From: JBDIAG01 sp963835085
Lineage (GTDB): Bacteria; Actinomycetota; Actinomycetes; Actinomycetales; CAWJMD01
Reading direction: 5' to 3'
Assembly: GCA_963835085.1 (NCBI GenBank)
Contig: CAWIED010000001.1
Coordinates: 868,001 to 932,000 of the forward strand
DNA length: 64,000 bases
Both the position numbers and the translations under genes were made by a program. The notes beneath the pieces are model-generated. The model worked only from the letters and a program-made list of their open reading frames with translations. It was not told where the DNA came from and did no database searches. Of the stretch, positions 17,870-26,045 are shown piece by piece (position 1 is the stretch's first letter; the number at the start of each line of letters is the position of its first letter).

Positions 17870-18676
17870 TCAGACGACCGCGCCATCATCCTCTTCGTCG
17901 TGGTGGTCGGGCAGCCGGACGACGAGCGTCACAAAGCCGGCTACGAAACCCACCACGGCCAACCCAATCACGATGGCAGGGGCTTGGCGCCAGAAGAGTG
18001 CGGCCAACAGAAGGAGAACAGGCGACCCAATAGCCCCAAGCCAGGCCAGACCGGTCACTAGGGTCGGCCGTGGGAGCGGCGGCGGGGTGGCGTCGTAGGG
18101 CTCGTAGGTGTTGTCGAGGCCTGCGCCATCTACGTCTGTGCCGTCGAGTCCATCCATCAGCGAGGGACCGCCAGGGTCGACATCGCGCGGGCCGAGGCTG
18201 CGGTGCCGCGCTGTGGGCGAAGGTGCAGCCGGGTGCTCGTCGGGCTGCGGGGGAGCCGCTGCTGCCGGGTTGTCGGCACCCCCGTCGGACGTGCCGAATC
18301 GCTGCTGCGTACCGGCGCCGCCGACCTGATCCGCTTTACCGGTCTGGCCGAGCGTGGGCTCACCAGTTCCCGTGCTGGTCGCCCCCGGGAGAGTGCCCGC
18401 CGAGCCGGCGACGGGTCCGCTCTCGAAGGGCCAAGTCTCCGCCGCCCGACGATCTTTGCTCCCACCCGCTGGGTCGATGGCGTCGCGGCGGGCGTCGATG
18501 TCGTCGGGCCGCGCACGGAACTCTGCCAGCCCGTCCCAGCTCAGGTCACCCGCGATCCGATCGGCGTCGGGCACAGTGGTGGTGCGCTCGCCGGGCGGGC
18601 CGTCCCAGTTGGCCACGATCTGTGCCCAGGCGGCATCGATGTCGACTTCGCCATCGTCGAAGGGGTCAGGCGTCAC
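17870..18676 (-). CDS. Acidic Pro-rich membrane protein, function unknown
   Basis: Unrecognised protein of about 268 residues. It begins TPDPFDDGEVDIDAAWAQIVANW, has a long disordered Gly/Pro/Ala/Asp region (about 50-190), then YEPYDATPPPLPRPTLVTGLAWLG and two membrane helices (GAIGSPVLLLLAALFW; IVIGLAVVGFVAGFVTLVV), ending with an acidic tail (HHDEEDDGAVV). This layout (PPPLPRP before two helices) is seen in actinobacterial conserved hypothetical proteins. The GTG at 18676 overlaps the hydrolase gene; a GTG at 18685 is also possible. The two genes are likely co-transcribed. Confidence 0.65.
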   Translation of the reverse strand: MTPDPFDDGEVDIDAAWAQIVANWDGPPGERTTTVPDADRIAGDLSWDGLAEFRARPDDIDARRDAIDPAGGSKDRRAAETWPFESGPVAGSAGTLPGATSTGTGEPTLGQTGKADQVGGAGTQQRFGTSDGGADNPAAAAPPQPDEHPAAPSPTARHRSLGPRDVDPGGPSLMDGLDGTDVDGAGLDNTYEPYDATPPPLPRPTLVTGLAWLGAIGSPVLLLLAALFWRQAPAIVIGLAVVGFVAGFVTLVVRLPDHHDEEDDGAVV

Positions 18677-19457
18677 GGCTGGCACCGCCCTGACCGGTTG
18701 CGGCCGGCCGCGCTGCGCCGGACAGGCGCTGCAGGAACTGCACGCTCTGCTCGGCGATCACGTTCGCCTCGTAGTCCATGGTGGCCACGTGGTAGCTCTC
18801 CACAAGCACCACGTCGGTCACGTCGGTGCTTGCCACCCGCGCCAGAACTCGTCTCGCGCTGGCGGTAGGCACCACGTGATCGTGCAGGGAGCGGAACATC
18901 AACACGGGCACGTTCACCGAGCTGAGGTCGCGTCGCACGAGTTTGTAGAGCTCCAGGCTCGAGGCGAGCGCCGTCAGCGGCGTACGCGAGTAACTGACCT
19001 CGTGCATCCCGGGCTTGGCGATGTCGCTGGCGATACCCCTCACCGAGCTCCTCACCCGGCGCAGCACAGGAAGGGTCACCAGCCGCGGATCGCGAAGCAG
19101 CACAGCGGGATTCACGAGCATTAGGCCGGTTATCAGATTGCCGAACTGCTCGGCGAGACGAAGGGCGAGCGCACCCCCCATCGACAGCCCACCCACGAAG
19201 ACGCGGTCGTGGGTGGCGGACAGCTCGATCAGCTCGCGTCGCACGCAGTCGTACCACTGCGACCAGGTGGTGGTGTTGAGGTCTTGCCAGGAGGTGCCGT
19301 GACCGGGCAGCAGCGGCACGCTCACAGTGAAACCCGCATCGGCAATTGACTGAGCCCAATCGGCCATACCGCCGGGGTCGCCGGTGAAGCCGTGGCACAG
19401 CAGCACAGCAGTGGACGAATCCGAGAAATGACGGATTGACTCGACGTTGGGCTGCAC
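18666..19457 (-). CDS. Alpha/beta hydrolase, carboxylesterase/monoacylglycerol-lipase type
   Basis: Serine hydrolase of 263 residues. The oxyanion region LLCHGFTGDPGGM, the nucleophile elbow GLSMGG, the catalytic Asp in SLHDHVVP and the His in SYHVATMDYE form a complete triad. The pattern CHGFTG...LPGHGTSWQDL matches Est30-like carboxylesterases. There is no signal sequence, so it is cytoplasmic. The start is a GTG (MQPNVESIRHF). The substrate is probably a short or medium acyl ester; lipid turnover would fit the neighbouring acyltransferase gene. The plsC-like gene diverges from it across about 215 bases. Confidence 0.82.
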   Translation of the reverse strand: MQPNVESIRHFSDSSTAVLLCHGFTGDPGGMADWAQSIADAGFTVSVPLLPGHGTSWQDLNTTTWSQWYDCVRRELIELSATHDRVFVGGLSMGGALALRLAEQFGNLITGLMLVNPAVLLRDPRLVTLPVLRRVRSSVRGIASDIAKPGMHEVSYSRTPLTALASSLELYKLVRRDLSSVNVPVLMFRSLHDHVVPTASARRVLARVASTDVTDVVLVESYHVATMDYEANVIAEQSVQFLQRLSGAARPAATGQGGASRDA

Positions 19458-19674
19458 GCCCCCATAGTCGCACGTTTGCGGGGTCGGAAAATATGACCTG
19501 CACGAACTCCAGGGCCCTTGTTTGCGGTGTGTGGACGGTTGTTGTCCGGTGAGGACGGGGACAGTGCGTGAAAGCCCGCGCGTGCGTAGAGTGGCGGGCC
19601 AAGACCGAGCGCGCAGGGCGCGAGGTGCGCAGGCCGTCCGGGGGCCGGCCCGCCGATCAGCGAGGAGGCGCGCG

Positions 19675-20832
19675 ATGCTCTATTGGCTACTCAAGTCGGT
19701 GCTCCTCGGCCCGCTCATGCGCGCCGTGTTCCGGCCTTCCGTCGAAGGTCTCGAGCATGTTCCCAGCACAGGGCCTGCCATTCTCGCGAGCAATCATCTG
19801 TCCTTCTCCGACTCCTTTTTCCTGCCGTTGGTGGTGCCACGTCGCATCACTTTCCTCGCCAAGTCCGATTACTTCACCGGCCGGGGAATCAAGGGCCGGC
19901 TTACGGCCGGCTTCTTCAGGGGAGTGGGGCAGGTGCCCGTCGACCGCGCGGGCGGGTCGGCCAGCGAGGGTGCGCTGGATGCCGGTCTGCGGGTATTGCG
20001 CGCCGGCCAACTGCTCGGGATCTATCCAGAGGGCACGCGCAGCCCCGATGGAAAGCTGTATCGAGGCCGCACCGGGATGGCGCGGATGGCATTGGAGGCC
20101 GACTGCGTGGTGCTGCCGGTGGCCATGATCGGCACCGACAAGGTGCAGCCCACCGGACAGAAGATCCCCAACCTCGGCCGGGTGGGGATTCTCATCGGAG
20201 CTCCGCTCGATTTCTCGCGTTACCGCGGTCAGGAGGACGACCGGCTGGTGTTGCGAGCCATCACCGACGAGGTCATGACCGCCCTGCAAGCGCTGTCCAA
20301 GCAGGAGTACGTGCCGGACGTGTACGCCTCTACCGTCAAGGAGCAGTTGGCGGAGGCGGTCAAAGAGCGGATCGCGCAAGCCCGAGTACGCGCCCAGACC
20401 GCCGCGGCCAGCGCATCCTCGGCGGCGGCCGAGGCGCGCGCCAAGGTAGAAGACGCTCGGGTACGGGTGGACGCCACGATGGTCGAGGCCAAGGCCAAGG
20501 TCGACGACGCCAAGGCCAAAGTCGACGCCAGCGTGCACGAGACGCGGGCCAAGCTCGACGCGAGTCTGCAGGAGGCCAAGGCCAAGGTCGATGCCGGCGT
20601 CCAGGAGGCGAAAGCGAAGGTCGATGCCGGCGTCCAGGAGGCCATGGCCAGGGTGGATGCCGGTGTGCAGGAGGCGAAGGCCAAGGTGGATGCGCGGCGG
20701 ACCAGGCCAGACGCCGACGGCGCCGGCTCCGACGTCGCCGACCTTCCCTCCCGCCCGGCCGCAGAGCCGGCCCAACCGGAGCAGCCCCACCCCGCTTCCG
20801 AGGTTGACCGGCCCGGCCAGGCTGCGTCCTGA
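19675..20832 (+). CDS. PlsC-type 1-acylglycerol-3-phosphate acyltransferase with undecad-repeat tail
   Basis: Acyl-CoA-dependent acyltransferase of about 385 residues. The catalytic half (1-215) has a short hydrophobic start (LLKSVLLGPLMRAVF), the NHLSFSD motif (HX4D, H41/D46), the YPEGTRS block (E119) and VLPVAMIGTDKV. A long, uninterrupted Ala/Lys/Glu/Asp helix region follows, built from 11-residue repeats such as EAKAKVDAGVQ (about 235-345), then an acidic Pro-rich end. The repeats at 20572-20697 are nearly identical at DNA level (33 bp). AGGAGG before the ATG at 19675 fixes the start. The enzyme would make phosphatidic acid at the membrane; the amphipathic tail could bind membrane or lipid surfaces (inference). 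Confidence 0.82.
   Translation: MLYWLLKSVLLGPLMRAVFRPSVEGLEHVPSTGPAILASNHLSFSDSFFLPLVVPRRITFLAKSDYFTGRGIKGRLTAGFFRGVGQVPVDRAGGSASEGALDAGLRVLRAGQLLGIYPEGTRSPDGKLYRGRTGMARMALEADCVVLPVAMIGTDKVQPTGQKIPNLGRVGILIGAPLDFSRYRGQEDDRLVLRAITDEVMTALQALSKQEYVPDVYASTVKEQLAEAVKERIAQARVRAQTAAASASSAAAEARAKVEDARVRVDATMVEAKAKVDDAKAKVDASVHETRAKLDASLQEAKAKVDAGVQEAKAKVDAGVQEAMARVDAGVQEAKAKVDARRTRPDADGAGSDVADLPSRPAAEPAQPEQPHPASEVDRPGQAAS
20572..20697 (+). repeat. 33-bp in-frame tandem repeat in the acyltransferase gene
   Basis: Units start at 20572, 20605, 20638 and 20671 (last one partial). Each encodes one undecad of the type EAKAKVDAGVQ, with a few substitutions (EAMARVDAGVQ). More diverged undecads precede them from about 20440. 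Near-identity of the last units suggests recent expansion and possible length variation between strains. Confidence 0.85.
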
Positions 20833-20895
20833 TCCTCGAGACTCGAATCTACTCGAAAGACGTTCTCTCGCAATGATCTCTAGACTGCTGGCAGC

Positions 20896-21663
20896 ATGAG
20901 CGCGCGCGTGCTCGTGCTGGGTGGCACTGCTGAGGCCCGCGCGCTGGCGGCAGCGCTTCACGAGCGGGGCCTGCAGGTCGAGTCCTCCCTGGCTGGCCGG
21001 GTGGCCAATCCGCGGCTGCCGGTGGGTGAGGTGCGGATCGGCGGCTTCGGCGGCGTGCCAGGCCTCGTGGCGTATCTGCGGCAGCACAGTCCCGGCCTTG
21101 TCATCGATGCCACGCATCCCTTCGCCCGTCAGATCTCCGCCCATGCCGCACTGGCCTGCCGGCAGGTGGGCGTGCCGGTGCTGCGCCTGCTCCGGCCGGG
21201 CTGGCAGCGGCATCCGTTGGCAGCCTCCTGGCATTGGGTGGACGACTACCCGAATGCCCTGGCCACCGCCGAAACCCTCGGCGCACGACCGTTTCTCACC
21301 ACCGGACGGCAGACGCTGCCGTACTTCGGAGCGTGGGCCGACCGACCGGTGCTGGTACGGGTGGTGGAGCCCCTGGCCGATCCGCCCCCGGCGTGGACGG
21401 TGGTTCTCGACCGCGGACCCTACGGCGAGGCGGGGGAGAGGCGGCTGCTGCGCGAGCACAGGGTCGATGTGCTGCTGACCAAGGATTCCGGCGGCAGCTA
21501 CACGCAGGCCAAGCTCGCCGCCGCTGCCGCTGCGGGGGTGCCGGTCGTCGTCGTGCGCCGTCCCCCGGCGGAAACCGGGGTGCCGACCTTCGACTCGGTG
21601 GCCGAACTGTTGGCCGGCACCGCCATGGCCGCATTGATCGGGGACGCGTCCCGGGCGAGCTGA
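20896..21663 (+). CDS. cobK: Precorrin-6A reductase
   Basis: NADPH-dependent reduction of the macrocycle, precorrin-6A to precorrin-6B (aerobic cobalamin route). It has 255 residues, the usual length. Motifs are VLVLGGTAEARALA at the N-terminus, VIDATHPFARQIS, FLTTGRQTLPYF and LLTKDSGGSYTQAKLAAA. It is the only cob gene outside the multi-gene cob units. TAGACT at 20881-20886, 9 bases before the ATG, is a possible -10 box, so it may have its own, perhaps leaderless, promoter. No cobalamin riboswitch is visible in the short upstream gap. Confidence 0.93.
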   Translation: MSARVLVLGGTAEARALAAALHERGLQVESSLAGRVANPRLPVGEVRIGGFGGVPGLVAYLRQHSPGLVIDATHPFARQISAHAALACRQVGVPVLRLLRPGWQRHPLAASWHWVDDYPNALATAETLGARPFLTTGRQTLPYFGAWADRPVLVRVVEPLADPPPAWTVVLDRGPYGEAGERRLLREHRVDVLLTKDSGGSYTQAKLAAAAAAGVPVVVVRRPPAETGVPTFDSVAELLAGTAMAALIGDASRAS

Positions 21664-21846
21664 GGCCGCATAGCCCCGCGCCCGCAGCGCGGCGCCGCAC
21701 AGCACGCCCGATGGCCCGCCCGGAAGTAGCGCCTAATTCCCGGCCTGCCCTCGGCGCGACGCACCTGTGCCGGGTCGTGCAGGATTGGGTAGCCTCGAAG
21801 CAGTGGCGTAGTCACGCCCGATATCGGCCAATGGAGGCACAGTCAT

Positions 21847-23034
21847 ATGAGCACCCGCGACGTCGTCGTACTGTCAGCGACCCGGTCGGCGATCGGCACC
21901 TTCGGTGGATCGCTGTCAGACCTGGAGCCCGCCGACCTGGCTGGGCAGGTCATGAAGGAGGCGGTGGCCCGCTCTGGCGCCGACGCCCAGAAGATCACTT
22001 ACGTCACCGTCGGCAACACGATCCCCACCGAGAGCCGTTTCCCCTATGTGCCCCGGGTGGCGTCGATCCAGGCCGGCCTGTCGATGGACTCCGTGGCCAT
22101 GGCCGTCAACCGGCTCTGCGCCTCGGGGCTGCAGGCCATCCTCTCCACCGCGCAGAACATCATGCTCGACGACGCCGACTACGGCGTGGGCGGCGGTGTG
22201 GAGGTGATGAGCCGTGGCGGCTACCTCTCGGCCGCGATGCGCAACGGCGCCCGGATGGGAGACACCAGCATGACGGACATGATGGTCGCCGCCCTCACCG
22301 ACCCGTTCGGTGTCGGGCACATGGGTATCACCGCCGAGAACCTCGCCGCCAAGTGGAACCTCACCCGTGAGGAGCAGGACGCGCTGGCCGTCGAGTCGCA
22401 CCGTCGGGCCGCAGCAGCCCGCGACGCCGGCTACTTCAAGGGCCAGATCACCCCCATCACCAAGAAGACCCGCAAGGGTGAGGTGGTCGTCGACACCGAC
22501 GAGCACATCCGACCGGGCACCACCATGGAGAGCCTGGCCAAGATGCGTCCGGCCTTCAAGAAGGACGGCACCGTCACCGCGGGCAACGCCTCGGGCATCA
22601 ACGACGGTGCGGCCTTCATGGTGCTGGCCGACTCCGCCTCCGCGGAGAAGGACGGCCTCACCCCGATGGCCCGCATCGTCGGCTATGCGGTTGCCGGTGT
22701 GCCCAACGACGTCATGGGGGAGGGGCCGATTCCGGCCACCAAGGCCGCGCTCAAGAAGAGCGGCCTCACCCTCGACGATATGGACGTCATCGAGTCGAAC
22801 GAGGCGTTCGCCGCCCAGGCACTCGCCGTCGCCAAGGGCCTCGGGCTCGACATGGACAAGACCAACCCCAACGGCGGCGCCATCGCACTCGGTCACCCCA
22901 TCGGCTGCTCGGGTGCCTTCATCGCCACCAAGCTGCTGCACGAGCTCGACCGCACGGGCGGCAAGTACGGTCTGGCCACCATGTGTATCGGTGGCGGCCA
23001 GGGCATCGCCGTGGTCTTCGAACGGCTCGGCTGA
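21847..23034 (+). CDS. Acetyl-CoA C-acetyltransferase (thiolase)
   Basis: Condenses two acetyl-CoA to acetoacetyl-CoA or cleaves 3-ketoacyl-CoA. It has 395 residues, standard thiolase length. The nucleophile Cys is in NRLCASGLQA (C91), with NPNGGAIALGHPIGCSGA supplying the catalytic His and MCIGGGQGIAVVFE the second Cys. The N-terminus is VVLSATRSAIGTFGGSL. Ribosome site ggaggc lies before the ATG, and TAGCCT near 21790 is a possible -10. No phaB or other beta-oxidation gene is adjacent, so whether it serves polyhydroxyalkanoate synthesis or degradation cannot be told. A 310-bp dispersed element follows about 100 bases after its stop. Confidence 0.92.
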   Translation: MSTRDVVVLSATRSAIGTFGGSLSDLEPADLAGQVMKEAVARSGADAQKITYVTVGNTIPTESRFPYVPRVASIQAGLSMDSVAMAVNRLCASGLQAILSTAQNIMLDDADYGVGGGVEVMSRGGYLSAAMRNGARMGDTSMTDMMVAALTDPFGVGHMGITAENLAAKWNLTREEQDALAVESHRRAAAARDAGYFKGQITPITKKTRKGEVVVDTDEHIRPGTTMESLAKMRPAFKKDGTVTAGNASGINDGAAFMVLADSASAEKDGLTPMARIVGYAVAGVPNDVMGEGPIPATKAALKKSGLTLDDMDVIESNEAFAAQALAVAKGLGLDMDKTNPNGGAIALGHPIGCSGAFIATKLLHELDRTGGKYGLATMCIGGGQGIAVVFERLG

Positions 23035-23140
23035 TCGTCTGATCAGCTCCCGCCGGGTGCCTGCAACGGTGGGCGCCCGGCGTTGGAGTCGATGCCGTTC
23101 GGTAAGGGGCGGGAGTTGGGTCCAACCGCTGCGAATTGGC

Positions 23141-23459
23141 GCCAACCGCTGCGAATACGCCCCGAACGGGACCAACGAGTGACCCCAAGTCCGGCTCGGG
23201 CACTCAACCCGGTGCCTGACAGCCAAACTGCGGCAATTGCGCTGTACAAGGCACCCCGCCCACGACAGGGGATCGTGATGCGTCAAATCCGGCTTCTGCA
23301 GGGTGTGACGGGGGCGATTTCTGACGCTATGACGATGCCCCGCCCGGCGGGGCATCGTCATAGTGCAGGAAACACCGAGGCCTGCCGCCGTCAAAACCTC
23401 CTTTTGCGAAGAATTCGGGCAAGCCGCAGCTGTGGCTCCTCATCTCAGGCTCCGTCCGC
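23141..23459. repeat. Long dispersed intergenic element, copy 1
   Basis: Shares an ordered set of blocks with 46544-46848: gccaaccg.gcgaatacgcc, ggcactcaacccggtgcc, gtgatgcgtc, a central palindrome, gcaggaaa, and a 3' part ending in ggctccgtcc. A short direct duplication (ccaaccgctgcgaa) lies at its left end. Both copies lie directly 3' of a metabolic gene (thiolase here, fumC there) and before a minus-strand cob gene end. Confidence 0.85.
23327..23363. repeat. Perfect 37-bp palindrome in the long element
   Basis: Arms ctatgacgatgccccgcc and ggcggggcatcgtcatag, 18 bp each, around one base. There is no T-run on either side, so it is not a canonical terminator, though it could stop or stabilise the thiolase transcript. 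Related palindromes are at 33366-33406 and 46721-46762. Confidence 0.85.
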
Positions 23460-23471
23460 CAGTCCCCCGGC

Positions 23472-24449
23472 TCAGCTATGCCGAGTGCGTGCCCGGACGA
23501 GCTGCGCCACAGTCACGGCGAGCGCCGCCGAGCCCACCCCGACAGCCTGGGCCAAGCGGGTGCTGCGCGCGATGTCCAGAGGTCGTGGCGTGTGTCCGGT
23601 GCCGAGTTGGCCCCGGTTCTCGGCTCGGCCGGCGTACCTGTTGGTGCCGCCCAATCGAACGCCGAGGGCGCCGGCGAAAGCGGCCTCCACCTGCCCGGCA
23701 TTCGGGCTCGGGTGCTGGTGTGCGTCATGGCGCACGGCATGTGCCGCGGCACCGCAGTCTCCGGCAACCTGCGGCGCCAGGCAGATCGCCAGCAGTGCCG
23801 CGACCCTGGCCGGCACCCAGTTGGCCACGTCGTCGAGACGAGCCGCGGCCCAGCCGAACCGTTCGTACCGCGGGCTGTGGTGTCCGATCATCGCGTCGAG
23901 GGTGTTCAACGTCCGGTAGCCCACGAGCCCGGGCACGCCGGCTACCGCACCCCACAGCAGCGGGGCCACTACGGCGTCGCTGGTGTTCTCGGCCACCGAC
24001 TCGATCGCTGCCCGCGACAACTCGGCGGCATCGAGCCCGCTCGGATCACGACCGACGAGCGAATGGATCCGGCTGCGTGCCCCGGCGAGGTCGCCGGCGA
24101 TGAGCAGGCGATGGACGGCCAGGGCCTCGCGTTCGAGGCTGCGTCCGCCGAGCACTGCCCAGGTCGCAGCGGCCGTCATGCCGGCCTCGGCTACCGGCCC
24201 GAGCCGACGCGAGAACCGGGTGGCCGCCGCGCCCGCCGCCGCCGACCCGAGCACCAGCACGAGGGTGTGAGAGGCCCCGCGCGCCCGGTCGTCCGCGTAG
24301 GAGCGGGCCTCGACCGCGGCCGCGACTTGGCCGAAGCCGGCCACGGGATGCCAGCGGCGCGGGTCACCCAGAGCACGGTCGAGGATGAACCCGGCCAGCA
24401 GGCCGACAGCGGTGGGAGAGAGCCGGTGCACCGGTCGATGATGCGGCAC
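23472..24449 (-). CDS. cobD: Adenosylcobinamide-phosphate synthase
   Basis: Membrane enzyme (CbiB/CobD family) that joins the aminopropanol arm to adenosylcobyric acid. It has 325 residues with several hydrophobic helices. Family blocks are LLAGFILDRALGDPRRWHPVAGFG near the start, SRAAIESVAENTSDAVVAPLLWGAVAGVPGLVGYRTLNTLD in the middle, and RVAALLAICL with the NAGQVEAAFAGALGVRLGG segment. It is the last gene of the long minus-strand cob operon, 69 bases after the frameshifted MBL gene. The L-threonine-phosphate decarboxylase that supplies its substrate is not in this window. Confidence 0.92.
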   Translation of the reverse strand: MPHHRPVHRLSPTAVGLLAGFILDRALGDPRRWHPVAGFGQVAAAVEARSYADDRARGASHTLVLVLGSAAAGAAATRFSRRLGPVAEAGMTAAATWAVLGGRSLEREALAVHRLLIAGDLAGARSRIHSLVGRDPSGLDAAELSRAAIESVAENTSDAVVAPLLWGAVAGVPGLVGYRTLNTLDAMIGHHSPRYERFGWAAARLDDVANWVPARVAALLAICLAPQVAGDCGAAAHAVRHDAHQHPSPNAGQVEAAFAGALGVRLGGTNRYAGRAENRGQLGTGHTPRPLDIARSTRLAQAVGVGSAALAVTVAQLVRARTRHS

Positions 24450-24518
24450 CTGGACCGGCTCGCGCGAAGCGGGGTGCCCGGCTGACTGCCTGTCCGTCTG
24501 ACTGCCCGTCCGTCTGGC

Positions 24519-25482
24519 TCACTGCCAATCGCGTGGCAAGGGGATCCGCAGGGCGGCGGGCGGGACGAGGGTGTGCTCGGCGCTGGCGCAGATGCGGCCG
24601 TCGCGGCGGGTGATGGCGCCGCTGCGCAGCATGGTGTCGAGGAGTTCGGTGCCGAACTCCTCGGGAGGGCGTCGTAGCAGCCTTGCGGCGTCGCGGAGCC
24701 AGGCGCGGGCCTGGAGGTAGGCCTCGATGTCGTTGACAGGCAACCCGTTTCGGATCATGAGGGCGTACGCGAGGATGCGGCGGGCTCCGTACCAGACGGC
24801 CCCGTCGGAGTCGTCGACCAAGCGTTGCGCCCGGCGGACGGCAACCGTGAACGCTTCGGCGGTGTCCGTGGGCAGGGGGCCGTGGGCAGGCAGGATGAGG
24901 CGTGCCTGCAGGGCTTCTAGCCGGCGGAGCGAGGCAAGGGCGGTGCGTGCGGTGTCCGGGCCGTCGAGCGCCAGGTTGACCCAGCCGACGTCATAGCTCG
25001 ACAGGGCGTCGCCCACGATGAGGAGTCGTTCGTCGGGTTGCCAGAGCGCGAGATGCCCAGGAGTGTGTCCGGGGCTGGCGACGACCTGCCATTCCGTGTC
25101 ACCGAGATGTAGGGCCTGTCCGTCGTGGAGGGGCTGATCGACGGTGTACGCGGCCACGGGCTGGTCGAGATACTCGGCTAGGCAGCAGCCGGGGTCACGG
25201 CGAGCGAGGGCATCAGCGTCCGGGGTGCTGGCGGCGATGCCGGCGCCGGCCCGCCTGCAAGAGGGCGTTGCCGCCGACGTGGTCGGCGTGCCAGTGGGTG
25301 TTGACGACGAGTTCGAGGCGGTTGGTGTGGGCGTTGACCCAGGCTGCCGTCTGATCCGCGTGTCCCACGAATCCGCTGTCGATCAGAGTGGGCCGTCGTC
25401 CCGTGAGGAGCAGCAGGTTGGCATCTGGGAAGGGCCGGGGCTGCCAGCTGAGCCACGGGGGCAGTTGTTCGGGGTGGACCAT
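24519..25482 (-). pseudogene. Metallo-beta-lactamase-fold hydrolase, broken by a +1 frameshift
   Basis: Two frames together make one MBL-fold protein. The first part, from the ATG at 25482, holds LLLLTGRRPTLIDSG and the metal motif NTHWHADHVGGNALLQAG. Around 25240-25258, in a run of gggccggcgccggc, the frame shifts by one base, after which the original frame gives AGIAASTPDADALARRDPG, then ASPGHTPGHLALW and LLIVGDALSSYD with the remaining metal ligands. Only one extra base separates the two halves, so this is either a recent mutation or a sequencing error in a GC run. Repaired, it would be about 320 residues, like GloB-type hydrolases. It lies inside the cob operon between cobU and cobD; its role there is unknown. 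Confidence 0.82.
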
Positions 25483-25511
25483 CGATCGTTTGACCTCGTC
25501 GTTTCCTTGCT

Positions 25512-26045
25512 CTACAGCCTCAGCACGCGCCCGGCCACCACCAGATGCACCTCGTCGCACTGTCGAGCCACACCCTGGTTGAGCCAGCCCAGGCGGTCGG
25601 CGAAGATCCTTCCCGAGCGATGCTCCGAGACCAGGCCCCAGCCCACCTCATTAGTCACAATGACAACCTGCTGCCGGCAGCTAGCCAAGGCCTCCACAGT
25701 GTCGGCCACCGCGGCGTCCAGCTCCGCGCCCCACTCGGCTTCGTCGCGGTGCCAGGCGTCGAGGCGATCGAGCGTCGCGGTGAGCCAGGTGCCCAGGCAG
25801 TCGACCAGCAGCGGCAGGTCGGCCTCGGCGAAGACCGCTCTCAGGTCGGTGCTCTCGGTGGTCAGCCAACTCTGCGGACGCCGGAGCTGGTGTGCCGCAA
25901 CCCGGTCGGCCCATTCCGGGTCTAGTCCAGGGTCGGCAGGCCGGCCTGTGGCCACGTAGCGCACTCGATCGAGATCAGCCAGAAGGCGTTCGGCCACAAC
26001 GGATTTACCGCTGCGAACACCACCGGTCACGAGGATCTTGAGCAT
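25512..26045 (-). CDS. cobU: Adenosylcobinamide kinase / guanylyltransferase
   Basis: Bifunctional enzyme that phosphorylates adenosylcobinamide and attaches GMP, preparing it for lower-ligand assembly. It has 177 residues. The P-loop is VTGGVRSGKSVVAERLL, followed by VRYVATGRP, LLVDCLGTWL and VVIVTNEVGWGLVSEHRSGRIFADRLGWLNQ with the guanylylated-His region. The ATG at 26045 overlaps the cobS stop (ATGA). The reading frame is open further upstream, but that part overlies cobS. Confidence 0.94.
   Translation of the reverse strand: MLKILVTGGVRSGKSVVAERLLADLDRVRYVATGRPADPGLDPEWADRVAAHQLRRPQSWLTTESTDLRAVFAEADLPLLVDCLGTWLTATLDRLDAWHRDEAEWGAELDAAVADTVEALASCRQQVVIVTNEVGWGLVSEHRSGRIFADRLGWLNQGVARQCDEVHLVVAGRVLRL

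Noticed and set aside
23327..23363. Rho-independent terminator for the thiolase gene
   Set aside because: The palindrome is strong but no T-run follows on either strand, and related copies are part of larger repeats; recorded as a repeat instead.
21916..23394. Minus-strand open frame across the thiolase gene
   Set aside because: Antisense to a certain thiolase gene; rich in Gly, His and Arg and with no family features.
25545..25925. Plus-strand frame opposite cobU
   Set aside because: Shadow of cobU; no independent support.
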